A DNA stretch of 36,398 nt from an uncultured Collinsella sp. GTDB lineage: Bacteria; Actinomycetota; Coriobacteriia; Coriobacteriales; Coriobacteriaceae. Location: positions 1 to 36,398 of the forward strand of contig CAAFGG010000033.1 of NCBI GenBank assembly GCA_900762325.1. The letters are read 5' to 3'. The position numbers and the translations under genes are program-made. This document shows, piece by piece, positions 1 to 7,739 of the stretch. The notes under the pieces are model-generated. The model saw only the letters and a list, made by a program, of their open reading frames with translations. It was not told the origin of the DNA and searched no databases. Every line of letters begins with the position of its first letter. The first letter of the stretch is position 1.

Positions 1-239
1 GCGTGGATCAGGTAGACCTCGAGGTCGCGGTCGCCGAACTTGTTCATGAGGTACTCGAGCTGCATGAGCTCGTCCCAGGTGCCGCCGACGCCCATCAGGA
101 ACACGGCGTCGTAGCCCTCGTCGGCGACCTTGTCGGCGAGCGCGGTCATCTTCTTTCCGGTCTCGTAGAGCGCCTTGCCGTCCTCGAGATAGCCCTCCTG
201 GTCGAAATGCATGATCTCGATCTTCTCGGTTTCCTTCAT
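1..239 (-). CDS. SIS-domain sugar-phosphate isomerase/deglycase, N-terminal part (cut by window edge)
   Basis: Only the first 79 or so codons are in the window. The protein begins MKETEKIEIMHF and runs into a stretch with the glycine-rich turn LMGVGGTWDEL, as expected for the first beta-alpha unit of a SIS (sugar isomerase) domain. The ATG at 237-239 follows a strong AAGGAGAG ribosome site four bases upstream. It lies 60 bp downstream of another SIS gene on the same strand, so the two are probably co-transcribed. The family includes fructosamine-6-phosphate deglycases (FrlB/GfrF type) and amino-sugar phosphate isomerases; with so little sequence the substrate cannot be chosen. The SIS assignment rests on the glycine turn and on the neighbour. 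Confidence 0.7.
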   Translation of the reverse strand, partial: MKETEKIEIMHFDQEGYLEDGKALYETGKKMTALADKVADEGYDAVFLMGVGGTWDELMQLEYLMNKFGDRDLEVYLIH

Positions 240-299
240 TTGTCTCTCCTTTCTGGGGTTGTTTCCACATCCCCCATGCCAACGGGCATCAAAACCCGC

Positions 300-1415
300 T
301 TACATTCCGTAACACTCAGCCGCTTTGGCCTTAAGCGCATTGACTGACTCTTCGTAGCCCTCTGCCTTGACCTCCATTTGCTTGGAGACAGCATCGAGAT
401 ACGGGTGAACGTCCCATGACTTCAGACGCTCGGCGATTATTGCCGCAATCGTCTGGAAGAACACGAGATTGGGAATTGCGCTGAGCAGCAGAGCAACCTG
501 AGGCACCACAACCTCGTGAGCCCTACCCTTGGGATGGGCCGTGAGCAGCACCGTTTTTGCCGTAACGTTCGATAGCGCATCGGCGATATTCGCAAGACGC
601 TCCGACCCCTGCGGATCGTCGACAATAAACACCAGATAGCCCGGAACGATCTGCATCTCGGGACCGTGGACGAACTCCTCGCCCTCGTGATGCATGGCAG
701 GAATCTTGATGGTCTCGCTCAGCTTGAGCGCCGCCTCCTCGGCAACACCGTAGTTGGGGCCGTTGCCGACGACCATAGCGGGCGTGTGCTCAGAAAGCTC
801 GAGCATGTGGTCTTGGACATATGCCTCGGCGGTCTTGCATATCACGGCATTAGCCTGGATAGCCTCGCGCAGGTCGTCAAGACGCTGGGCAACGCCCTTG
901 GCGTCAATCGTTCCGCGCGCCTGACCGCCGTAAATACCAAAGAGCACCAGGTACTCAACGAGAACCTCGACGCCCAGAGTCACAAAGTCCACCGACTCGA
1001 CGCCCACACCGTAGTCAAGAACGATGTCAGCGTGTTCCTTGATGGGTGCCTCGACGTTTGCCGTGAGCGCAACTGCAGCCATATCGTGTGCGCGCATGTA
1101 ATCGAGCGCCGCAATCGTATTGGTCGAATAGCCACTCTGCGAAACGGCGATATTAAGCGCATGCTGTGGATAGGTGTGTTCAAAATCGACGAAGGCCTCG
1201 GGTGTCACAACGGACACCTGCATCTGCAGCGCATCTTGCAGGTAATCGCGGGCGCAATCGGCGGCATGGCGCGACGAACCCGAAGCAACGATGCGCAGTG
1301 CGTCAAAAGAACCGGACTGGAAAATATCAACGAGCTGCGCTACCAGCTCAGACGAACGCTCGAGGTTCTCTCCCATACGCACATGGGCGAGTTGAACGTA
1401 ATCGAGCATCTTCAT
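300..1415 (-). CDS. Double-SIS-domain sugar-phosphate isomerase/deaminase, GlmS-like without the glutaminase domain
   Basis: A 371-residue protein with two SIS domains. The first carries IVASGSSRHAAD and the SQSGYSTNT sugar-phosphate loop; the second carries VVGNGPNYGVAEEAALK followed by HEGEEFVHGPE, which matches the layout of the isomerase half of glucosamine-6-phosphate synthase (the KLKE...GELKHGP region). There is no N-terminal glutaminase domain, so it should act on an already aminated or glycated sugar phosphate, as AgaS or FrlB-type enzymes do. The start is placed at the ATG at 1413-1415 because GAGGTGAG precedes it; an upstream in-frame ATG at 1454 lacks a site. It lies upstream of a second SIS gene and downstream of two GntR regulators on the same strand. 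The substrate is inferred only at class level. Confidence 0.8.
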   Translation of the reverse strand: MKMLDYVQLAHVRMGENLERSSELVAQLVDIFQSGSFDALRIVASGSSRHAADCARDYLQDALQMQVSVVTPEAFVDFEHTYPQHALNIAVSQSGYSTNTIAALDYMRAHDMAAVALTANVEAPIKEHADIVLDYGVGVESVDFVTLGVEVLVEYLVLFGIYGGQARGTIDAKGVAQRLDDLREAIQANAVICKTAEAYVQDHMLELSEHTPAMVVGNGPNYGVAEEAALKLSETIKIPAMHHEGEEFVHGPEMQIVPGYLVFIVDDPQGSERLANIADALSNVTAKTVLLTAHPKGRAHEVVVPQVALLLSAIPNLVFFQTIAAIIAERLKSWDVHPYLDAVSKQMEVKAEGYEESVNALKAKAAECYGM

Positions 1416-1438
1416 CGTCTCACCTCGCAACAAATCAT

Positions 1439-1485
1439 TAGTATTTGATACCAATCACGATTACAGGTTACGGCTTTTTGATACC
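1439..1485. promoter_or_regulatory. Candidate GntR operator pair upstream of the SIS genes
   Basis: The 9-mer TTTGATACC occurs at 1444-1452 and again at 1477-1485, exactly 33 bp (three helical turns) apart. The proximal copy is embedded in the palindrome GTATTTGATAC (1441-1451), about 26 bp upstream of the SIS start codon. GntR proteins bind short palindromes near promoters, and two GntR genes lie directly upstream. Binding is an inference. Confidence 0.4.
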
Positions 1486-1596
1486 TCTTTGTCGATTAAT
1501 TTATCCCCTTCGGCGAACGGTCGATTTTGAGCCATGTAAGGTTGTATATACGGTCTGCTCAACAAATCAAAATTCCGTCAACTTTTCAGCCTGTTA

Positions 1597-1637
1597 TGCA
1601 AAAAACCAGCTAGTACGTGCAAAAACCAGCTAGTACG
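1597..1637. repeat. Tandem 20/21-bp direct repeat at the 3' end of a GntR gene
   Basis: TGCAAAAAACCAGCTAGTAC (1597-1616) is followed head-to-tail by the same sequence with one A fewer (1618-1636). The second copy contains the stop codon and last codons of the GntR gene ending at 1630, so the gene's 3' end has been tandemly duplicated into the intergenic region. Confidence 0.8.
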
Positions 1638-2343
1638 TATAGGTATATCCACCCGCATCACCGCGGTTAAACGACTTGACGTACTCGATCGCCTGGCCGC
1701 TCGCATCGAAGCTCACGCACTCAAGCGTCAAGGCAAGATCGCCCTGCTCCAGTCCAAGCAGGCCGGCATCTCGCGCGCCCAGTGCTTCGATATCGAGCTT
1801 TTCCTGTGCCATGACCGGCTTTCGGCCCAACATCTCATAGGTCTCGTACAAACTGAAGACCGACACGTCAATATCTTCGATTGTGGGAAACAGCAGGCAC
1901 GGGATGAACGCCATCTCAATCGATACGGGATCGCCGTTGACGCAGTTCAAACGCCGAATCGAATACAGCAAATCGTCCTCGGCAATGCCAAACAGGTTGG
2001 CATAATAAGGGCCCGCATAACGCTTGGAACGCGCGAGGATGCGGACGGACGGCTCGCCGCCCGAAGCACGAACCGACTCGCGAAAGCCTCCTGTTCGCTC
2101 GTAGGCAACGGGCACTTTCTGCGCCACAAACGCGCCCTTTCCGCGGACGCGTCGAATCTGCCCGCGCCGAACCAGCTCATCGACAGCACTTCGAATGGTC
2201 AAGCGTGTCGTACCAAATTCCTCGGCGAGGTCTTTTTCGGACGGAATCATGGAACCCGTAGGATATATGCCACGCTCGATACGCTCCTCGACGCGGCGTC
2301 GAATGCGCATATAAACCGGGGTGGCATCTACTGTTTCAGCCAT
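1630..2343 (-). CDS. GntR-family (HutC/UTRA type) transcriptional regulator
   Basis: A 237-residue regulator. Residues about 9-75 form the winged helix-turn-helix (IPSEKDLAEEFGTTRLTI, then RGQIRRVRGKGAFV for the wing), and the rest is a UTRA effector-binding domain typical of the HutC subfamily, which senses sugars, phosphosugars or related metabolites. The ATG at 2343 overlaps the 3' end of the preceding GntR gene by 16 bp and is preceded within it by AGGTGA, so the two regulators are translationally coupled. It ends GYTYTY-stop inside a tandem repeat. It probably controls the SIS genes downstream. Confidence 0.88.
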   Translation of the reverse strand: MAETVDATPVYMRIRRRVEERIERGIYPTGSMIPSEKDLAEEFGTTRLTIRSAVDELVRRGQIRRVRGKGAFVAQKVPVAYERTGGFRESVRASGGEPSVRILARSKRYAGPYYANLFGIAEDDLLYSIRRLNCVNGDPVSIEMAFIPCLLFPTIEDIDVSVFSLYETYEMLGRKPVMAQEKLDIEALGARDAGLLGLEQGDLALTLECVSFDASGQAIEYVKSFNRGDAGGYTYTY

Positions 2344-3095
2344 TGTTCACCTGCCACGCTCCTCATGCCGTTCTTTTCGCCGTTATCGGCAAAGCGGAAC
2401 TTTGTGGGCAAAATCACCGATTTGCAATGCTCCACAAAACGCATGTCCTTATCAAATTCGATCGTGCTCTCATAGAACACCGGCGTTCCCTCTTCTTGCT
2501 GGAGCAGCTCGGCCTCTTCGACGTTCAAACGCGAGATGGAGATATGCTCACGTCCATGCTCAACACGCACGCCGCCTTCTTTGAGCAAGACATCGTAAAG
2601 GCTCTCGCACTCAAAATCGTGCTCGGGAAGCGATGGGCACAGGGACAGGTTAACGTGAGCCGTCTCGATTGACGCCGGCTCGCCCTCAATAAGTCGAACG
2701 CGCTGCATGCGGAGCAAAGGAGCGCCTGCAGCCACCCCAAGCTTGTCGGCAAGCGCCTCATCCGCCTCGATGGTCCCGGTGGAAACCAGACGAGAAGAGG
2801 GGTGCAGGCCGGCAGTCCGCACAGCATCGGAGAAGTTATACGTTTCCTGGAAGATATTCAGCGGCTTGGGAGGACACACATACGTACCCGATCCGCGACG
2901 GCTCTCGAGCGTTCCACACGAGATGAGCCGCGTGATACCGGCACGCAACGCCGTACGCGAAACGCCAATCTCTTCGCACAGCACGCGCTCGGCCGGCAGG
3001 CGATCGCCGCCGGCAAGCTGATGGTGCTGGATATACCAAAGAATTCCCTCAACAGCACGATCTTTGGGGGGAATTGCATAAGATTCGCCTGCCAT
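2328..3095 (-). CDS. GntR-family (HutC/UTRA type) transcriptional regulator
   Basis: A 255-residue regulator with an N-terminal winged helix (LPAERVLCEEIGVSRTALRAG, wing RRGSGTYV at residues about 65-75) and a C-terminal UTRA-like ligand domain (residues about 90-240). The start has AGGAG nine bases upstream. Its last codons overlap the first codons of a second, clearly different GntR gene. Two dissimilar GntR proteins in one transcript suggest that two ligands, or an activator and a repressor, are integrated for the same downstream sugar genes; this is inference. Confidence 0.87.
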   Translation of the reverse strand: MAGESYAIPPKDRAVEGILWYIQHHQLAGGDRLPAERVLCEEIGVSRTALRAGITRLISCGTLESRRGSGTYVCPPKPLNIFQETYNFSDAVRTAGLHPSSRLVSTGTIEADEALADKLGVAAGAPLLRMQRVRLIEGEPASIETAHVNLSLCPSLPEHDFECESLYDVLLKEGGVRVEHGREHISISRLNVEEAELLQQEEGTPVFYESTIEFDKDMRFVEHCKSVILPTKFRFADNGEKNGMRSVAGEQWLKQ

Positions 3096-3133
3096 TGCAC
3101 AGACTCCTCATTCAGAAACGTATGCCGCCAAAA

Positions 3134-3622
3134 TTAGGCCAGCCCTCCCATGGCATCAAATTCGGCCTTGATCTTCTCGGCGACATTCCGATACGACTTA
3201 TATAGGCTTGAATCGCGTTTGACTTCGTCGGTCATAACGGGAATCTCTAATTTGGAAACCTCGTCTTTTCCCGTCTGAACCGCCACGACAACGCCCATAC
3301 CAAGACACATATTACGCTTGGCAGCGTTTATTTTCGCCGCCTTGGCAGGATTTGCCAGGATACGCTGGGCAAATTCCTGTTTTGAAGTCACTTCCTCGGC
3401 CTCCGGATCGCCCGCCTCGGCTACTTCGCACTGCAACACGTCCGCATAGTCAAAAATCTTCGGCTCGCCACCGCGTTGATGCACAGCCCACTTGCGATGC
3501 GTGGCGTCCTGGTAGATAGCCGGCAAAAATGTAAACCGCGGCGGGTCCAAAATCGTATCCGTGATGGTAAACACATCGGGATCAAAGGCATCCTGCGGGT
3601 TTTTCTTCTTGAACAGCCCCAT
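3134..3622 (-). CDS. Hypothetical protein, 162 residues
   Basis: Not recognised. The protein starts MGLFKKKNPQDAFDP and has no signal peptide or membrane span. It is a mixed alpha/beta sequence with a Lys/Ala-rich helix near residues 85-105 and a possible small hydrophobic strand (CLGMGVVVAVQT). The ATG at 3620-3622 is chosen because GGGAGG lies six bases upstream; an in-frame ATG 33 bp upstream has no such site. It lies 38 bp upstream of the first GntR gene with no terminator between, so it is probably the first gene of that transcript. A PH-like or DUF4428-type accessory fold is possible but cannot be shown. Confidence 0.65.
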   Translation of the reverse strand: MGLFKKKNPQDAFDPDVFTITDTILDPPRFTFLPAIYQDATHRKWAVHQRGGEPKIFDYADVLQCEVAEAGDPEAEEVTSKQEFAQRILANPAKAAKINAAKRNMCLGMGVVVAVQTGKDEVSKLEIPVMTDEVKRDSSLYKSYRNVAEKIKAEFDAMGGLA

Positions 3623-3743
3623 ATCAGCCTCCCGTACTAGCATTAAACAACTCATGCTGAATATAGCACCAATTTCAAGCCACTGCTTTATCGCATCGGC
3701 GCGCGGCGTCTATGGCTCGCCCAGCGGAAGAGTTCACGGACGA

Positions 3744-3816
3744 GGGCCGGAGTGCCTGCCTTGTTTTGAGAAGTGGGGTCCGCGAACTTCTCAAAACAAG
3801 GCAGGCACCCCGGCCC
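3744..3816. repeat. 31-bp-arm palindrome downstream of the LacI gene
   Basis: The arms at 3744-3774 and 3786-3816 are reverse complements with one mismatch (GGGCCGG then GTGCCTGCCTTG and following bases), around an 11-base loop. There is no T run on either side, so it does not look like a plain intrinsic terminator. It lies 55 bp beyond the LacI stop codon. It lacks the conserved core found at 6156, 24426 and 29207. Confidence 0.85.
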
Positions 3817-3870
3817 CGCCGGCAAATAGCAGACACTCCGCATGCAATCTATGCAAACAAACAAGTACGT

Positions 3871-4899
3871 TTAGCTACATTCGGTAAGTTCGAGCACGCT
3901 GCCCTTAACGATAAGCGCCGGCTCCAGGACGACCTCTTCGGCACGCCTGCCGCCCCTACCGGCAAGACGCTTGGACATGCAGCCAAAAGCATGCTCCGCA
4001 AGGACACCAGGATCCTGCTCAATCGCGGTCAGCGCCGGCTCAAAGAGAACGTCGGCGGCCGAGTTGTCGTAACTCACCACCGAGATGTCGCTCGGGATGC
4101 TCTTCCCCATCTCGTGCAAGCGCTTGAGCAGACCGAGGGCGATGTTATCCGAACTTGCGAACACAGCGGTGGCATCAGTTGCGAGCACCGCCTCCGAGGC
4201 CTCGTAGGCACTCGGAATGTAGTACTCGCTCTCAAACTCCAAACGTGCGTCGATAGGCAGGCCAACCTCGCGCAGCGCGCGCTCATAGCCGGCAAGTCGC
4301 TTACGCCCCGTATTGGAACGGCGCGCGTTAACCAAGCAGGCAATGCGACGGTGACCCTGCTCGATCAGATAGCGAGTGGCCATGTAGCCACCCATCTCGT
4401 GGTCGAACATCACTTTGTCGCACTCGAGCCCCTCAATGGCACGGTCGACCATCACGGCAGGGATAGGCAGATGGCTGACTTCTTCGCGCAGGGCGCGGTC
4501 GTCGGAGAACTCGTCGCCCACAACCAGGAAGACACCATCAACGCCGCGCGTTACCAGCTGGCGCAGCAGCTCCAGATCGTCGTCGGCACTTCCACCCGAG
4601 CTGGTAATGAAGAGCGCATAGCCGTCCTCGCGGCAGCGCTTTTCCAGGCTACCGGCGAGCGAGGCAAAAAAGCGGCTCTCGATGTTAGGGACGATAAGGC
4701 CCAGCGTGCGCGACTCGCGCATGACCAGACTACGCGCAATCTGATTAGGAACATAGTGGTTGCGCGCCGCAACCTCCTTGATGAGCTTGCGGTTTTCTTC
4801 CGAGATGCGACAGGGCCGATTATTGAGAACAAGCGAGACCGACGAGGGGGAAAGCCCCACCTCCTGGGCAATCTGCTTGAGGGTGACTTTGTTGGCCAT
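3871..4899 (-). CDS. LacI-family transcriptional regulator
   Basis: A 342-residue regulator. The N-terminus holds the LacI helix-turn-helix (VTLKQIAQEVGLSPSSVSLV at residues 5-24) followed by the hinge helix region (YVPNQIARSLV), and residues about 60-340 form the periplasmic-binding-protein-like ligand domain (TLGLIVPNIESRFFASLAG; VFASSDNIALGLL; ISVVSYDN). The reading frame stays open far upstream on this strand, but the start is set at 4897-4899 because GGAAGGAG lies just before it and the family HTH begins four residues later. It is divergent from murB. A sugar effector is likely from the family, but no target gene is evident nearby. Confidence 0.92.
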   Translation of the reverse strand: MANKVTLKQIAQEVGLSPSSVSLVLNNRPCRISEENRKLIKEVAARNHYVPNQIARSLVMRESRTLGLIVPNIESRFFASLAGSLEKRCREDGYALFITSSGGSADDDLELLRQLVTRGVDGVFLVVGDEFSDDRALREEVSHLPIPAVMVDRAIEGLECDKVMFDHEMGGYMATRYLIEQGHRRIACLVNARRSNTGRKRLAGYERALREVGLPIDARLEFESEYYIPSAYEASEAVLATDATAVFASSDNIALGLLKRLHEMGKSIPSDISVVSYDNSAADVLFEPALTAIEQDPGVLAEHAFGCMSKRLAGRGGRRAEEVVLEPALIVKGSVLELTECS

Positions 4900-5082
4900 C
4901 TCGCTCCTTCCAGGTTTACGCGCAATCTCTTGAAAGTATAGCGACCGCCCCTCTACCTCGGTGATAAACACTTTACCAATCCGGTAGACGGCTGTTTTAT
5001 CGCCGCCAGCGCACCAAATCCGTCCGGGTGGGGTATATTGCAATCGATTGATGACAACGACCACCAAAAGGCGGATATTCGT

Positions 5083-6045
5083 ATGCACGAGAACGACTTT
5101 TTTAACGAGGACCTGCTCTGCGCGCTCGCTGGCGTTGCCGGCGAGGACAACGTGCTGATGAGCGAGCCCATGCGCGAGCACACCACGTTTAAGATCGGCG
5201 GCCCGGCCGACGTCTTTGTCACGCCCGATACCGAGCAGGGCCTCGTCGCCACGCTCGACACCTGTTATCGCTGCGACCTGCCGCTCACCATCGTGGGCAA
5301 CGGCTCCGACCTGCTCGTCGGCGACAAGGGTATCCGCGGCGTCGTCGTGGCGTTGGGCGAAGGCCTCTCCGACATTACGGTCGACGGTACGCACGTCACG
5401 GCGGCGGCCGGCGCCTTGCTTTCCGATGTCGCCGCGGCGGCAGCCGAGGCCGGTCTCACCGGCATGGAGCCCATCTCGGGCATCCCCGGATCGGTCGGCG
5501 GCGCCTGCTACATGAACGCCGGCGCCTACGGTGCCTGCATGGCAGACGTGCTGGAGTCTGTGCGCGTCTACAAGCCCGCCCGCATGCTCGACGACGGCAC
5601 CCGCGGCAGCGGCAACATCATCGAGTTCGATGTCGATGAGCTCAACCTGGGCTATCGCAAGAGTCGCATCGCCGACGACGGCTTTATCGTTCTTTCTGCC
5701 ACCTTCAACCTCGCACCGGGCAACGCCGCGATGATCAAGGCCGACATGGACGACTACCGCCAGCGCCGCGAGGACAAGCAGCCGCTCGACATGCCGAGTG
5801 CCGGCTCCACCTTCAAGCGCCCCGAGGGTTACTTTGCCGGCAAGCTCATCATGGATGCCGGCCTGCGAGGACACGCCGTTGGCGGCGCGCAGGTAAGCGA
5901 AAAGCACTGCGGTTTTATCGTCAACGCCAACCACGCCACCGCCGCCGACGTTGACGAACTCATCCGCCACATCCAAACAACCGTCAAAGGCCAATTCGAC
6001 GTAGACCTAGAACCCGAAGTCCACCGAGTAGGCGAATTTTTATAA
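5083..6045 (+). CDS. murB: UDP-N-acetylenolpyruvoylglucosamine reductase
   Basis: This enzyme reduces UDP-GlcNAc-enolpyruvate to UDP-MurNAc with NADPH and FAD, the second committed step of cytoplasmic peptidoglycan precursor synthesis. At 320 residues it has the usual size. Visible motifs are TFKIGGPAD (FAD domain, residues about 34-42), NGSDLLV, GIPGSVGGACYMNAGAYG (about 130-148), NLGYRKSR with the catalytic Arg (about 188-195), SAGSTFKRP with the proton-donor Ser (about 238-246) and LEPEVHRVG with the catalytic Glu (about 310). The ATG at 5083 is chosen because AAGGCGG lies about eight bases upstream; a TTG at 5038 would add 15 unlike residues. It is followed by an intrinsic terminator. Confidence 0.96.
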   Translation: MHENDFFNEDLLCALAGVAGEDNVLMSEPMREHTTFKIGGPADVFVTPDTEQGLVATLDTCYRCDLPLTIVGNGSDLLVGDKGIRGVVVALGEGLSDITVDGTHVTAAAGALLSDVAAAAAEAGLTGMEPISGIPGSVGGACYMNAGAYGACMADVLESVRVYKPARMLDDGTRGSGNIIEFDVDELNLGYRKSRIADDGFIVLSATFNLAPGNAAMIKADMDDYRQRREDKQPLDMPSAGSTFKRPEGYFAGKLIMDAGLRGHAVGGAQVSEKHCGFIVNANHATAADVDELIRHIQTTVKGQFDVDLEPEVHRVGEFL

Positions 6046-6049
6046 AAAG

Positions 6050-6080
6050 AAGGCCCCGAAAGGGGCCTTCACTTTCTTTA
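6050..6080 (+). terminator. Intrinsic terminator of murB
   Basis: AAGGCCCC (6050-6057), loop GAAA, GGGGCCTT (6062-6069), followed by the T-rich tail CACTTTCTTTA. It begins a few bases after the murB stop codon. Confidence 0.9.
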
Positions 6081-6122
6081 ATTCAGACAACCAGTCCGGT
6101 GTGCCGCGCCCCGAACCCGAGA

Positions 6123-6258
6123 GGGCCGCGTGCCCGCCCGCATTATATTTGATTGATCGCGAGTTCCGCACGCAAAGAAGGCCACTTAATGTGGCCTTCG
6201 TCTTGCGCAGGACTGCCCGAGCAGGCAATCAAATATATTGCGGGCGGGCACGCGGCCC
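6123..6258. repeat. Palindromic element, copy 1: conserved core in locus-specific inverted arms
   Basis: Arms 6123-6155 and 6226-6258 are 33-nt reverse complements with one mismatch. Between them is a 70-nt core (6156-6225) that begins ATCGCGAGTTCCGCACG, contains AAGGCCAC-TTAAT-GTGGCCTT, and ends near AGGACT and GCAGG. The same core recurs at 24426-24494 and 29207-29275 inside unrelated arms. The right arm ends nine bases before the stop codon of the wall hydrolase gene. It lies between two convergent genes. Confidence 0.93.
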
Positions 6259-6266
6259 CGTCGGCT

Positions 6267-7472
6267 TTACGACAGCGCAATACCGCCGAGCCAGCCCCAA
6301 CGCACGCCAGAGCCAGTGCCATAGAAGCTAATAAACGAATCAAGCGACTTAGACGTAATGGCACCCTCGTTGCTCATAACGATACCGCCGCCAACGTAGA
6401 TACCCACATGACCGTAGATAAGGCCCGGAGCACCCGTGCCGCTGTGCGAGGAATCGGCCACGATCATGCCCACCTGTAGCGCCGAGCGGTCGGAGCTATA
6501 GCACCAGGCGTTGAACATGTCACACGCGTTGCCGCCAAAATAGCCCACGCCGGCGTTACGGAAGACATTGGTAACCCACGCCGCGCACCAGTTCTGACCC
6601 GGCGAAGGCGTGGAGTAGCACGCGTTGACGACGGCCTGCTGCTTGCCCGAGCCGGCATTCTGCTGCGGAGTTCCGGGCGCATACGATCCACCACCCGAAC
6701 TCGAACCACCCGAGTAGGAATTGTTCTTGTTCGCGGCGGCAGCGGCAGCGGCGGCCTTCCTGGCAGCCTCCTCAGCCTGGGCGGCAGCGAGGATCTCGGA
6801 ATCGCGCTGAGCCATGAGCTCCTTGACGTCGTCGGAAAGACCGTTCAGCACGGTCTGGACTTCTTGCTGCTTGGCCTGCATATCCTGCATCTGAGCAGTC
6901 TGCTGGTCCTTGAGTTTCTCCAGGTCGGCCTTTTGTGCTTCAAGCTCGGTCTTCTGTGCGTCAAGCTCAGCCTGAATGGTCTGGATATCCTCGATGGCAT
7001 CGCGGTCGCTCTTGTTGATCTTCTCAACGTAATGCGCGTTGGCGACGAGTTCCTCAAACGAGCCAGAGGCCAGCAGCAGCGACAGGATGTTCGTGCCGCC
7101 GGACTTGTAGCTGGCGGCCACGCGATCGGAAAGGTCATTGCGCTTCTTCTTGAGCTCGGCCTTCTTTTCATCGATCTGGGCCTGCGTGTCGTCAATCTTG
7201 CCCTGGACATTCTCGATGTCGTTGAGGGTCTGGGCATTCTTGTTGGCCAGCGCCGCATACTCATTTGCGATGCTGTCGAGCTGGGCCTGAACCTCGTCGA
7301 GCTGGGCCTGGGCAGCATTCAGTTTATCGGTGGTTTCTTTGGAAGCCTCCGCCGCACGGGCGCGAGCGGGCAGGCCAAAAAGAACTGCCGCAGAAGCGGC
7401 GCCGAACAGGGCCTTGAGGGCAGTGCGGCGCGAGAGCTCCTGGGAAAGGATGGAATCGCTGTTTGGTGACAT
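6267..7472 (-). CDS. Secreted coiled-coil peptidoglycan hydrolase (NlpC/P60- or CHAP-type), Tat-exported
   Basis: A 401-residue exported protein. The N-terminus has a twin-arginine signal (SRRTALKALFGAASAAVLFG, cleavage probably after ARA near residue 40). Residues about 45-245 are a long heptad-rich coiled coil with Gln, Glu and Lys, like the regulatory helices of CwlO/PcsB proteins. An Ala-rich and Gly/Ser-rich linker (about 235-265) leads to a C-terminal papain-like domain with the likely catalytic Cys in NWCAAWVTNVF (about residue 295) and His in YGHVGIYVGGG (about 353). It probably cleaves peptide crosslinks outside the membrane during growth or division. The start has CGGAG five bases upstream. 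It is divergent from galE and ends next to the copy-1 palindromic element. Confidence 0.88.
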   Translation of the reverse strand: MSPNSDSILSQELSRRTALKALFGAASAAVLFGLPARARAAEASKETTDKLNAAQAQLDEVQAQLDSIANEYAALANKNAQTLNDIENVQGKIDDTQAQIDEKKAELKKKRNDLSDRVAASYKSGGTNILSLLLASGSFEELVANAHYVEKINKSDRDAIEDIQTIQAELDAQKTELEAQKADLEKLKDQQTAQMQDMQAKQQEVQTVLNGLSDDVKELMAQRDSEILAAAQAEEAARKAAAAAAAANKNNSYSGGSSSGGGSYAPGTPQQNAGSGKQQAVVNACYSTPSPGQNWCAAWVTNVFRNAGVGYFGGNACDMFNAWCYSSDRSALQVGMIVADSSHSGTGAPGLIYGHVGIYVGGGIVMSNEGAITSKSLDSFISFYGTGSGVRWGWLGGIALS

Positions 7473-7533
7473 ATGTACTCCGTTACATGTTTATTTATAT
7501 GTCGCTCAACTCATACATATTAGCGTACATATG
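7470..7533. promoter_or_regulatory. Inverted CATATGTAC pair upstream of the wall hydrolase gene
   Basis: CATATGTAC at 7470-7478 (covering the start codon) and its exact reverse complement GTACATATG at 7525-7533 flank an AT-rich 46-bp stretch that must hold the promoter. A related palindrome, ATATGT-AC-ACATAT, lies at 26730-26743 just upstream of another minus-strand gene. A shared regulator is possible but not shown. Confidence 0.35.
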
Positions 7534-7739
7534 GCGCGTCCCAACGATTTCCACGAACGGCAAGAAACTACAAGGTCAGCGGCTCGTAAGCAAATGCCAA
7601 AGATCAGGTTATGCGTACGCAAGCTCTTCTGATGAGTACGTTAGCACAATCCTCCGCTTTTCCTACAGCGCACGATTTGGGCGTCCCTGTCTGCGCTATA
7701 CTCCCGTGAAGAAGTGTTCCTGATTCGATAGGAGACTAC

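Noticed and set aside
4900..5994. N-terminal extension of the LacI gene of more than 360 residues on the minus strand
   Set aside because: It is the antisense shadow of murB; the LacI helix-turn-helix and a GGAAGGAG site place the start at 4899.
6123..6258. Palindromic element as a simple bidirectional intrinsic terminator for the convergent genes
   Set aside because: murB already has a terminator at 6050-6069, neither arm is followed by a T run, and the core recurs with unrelated arms elsewhere.
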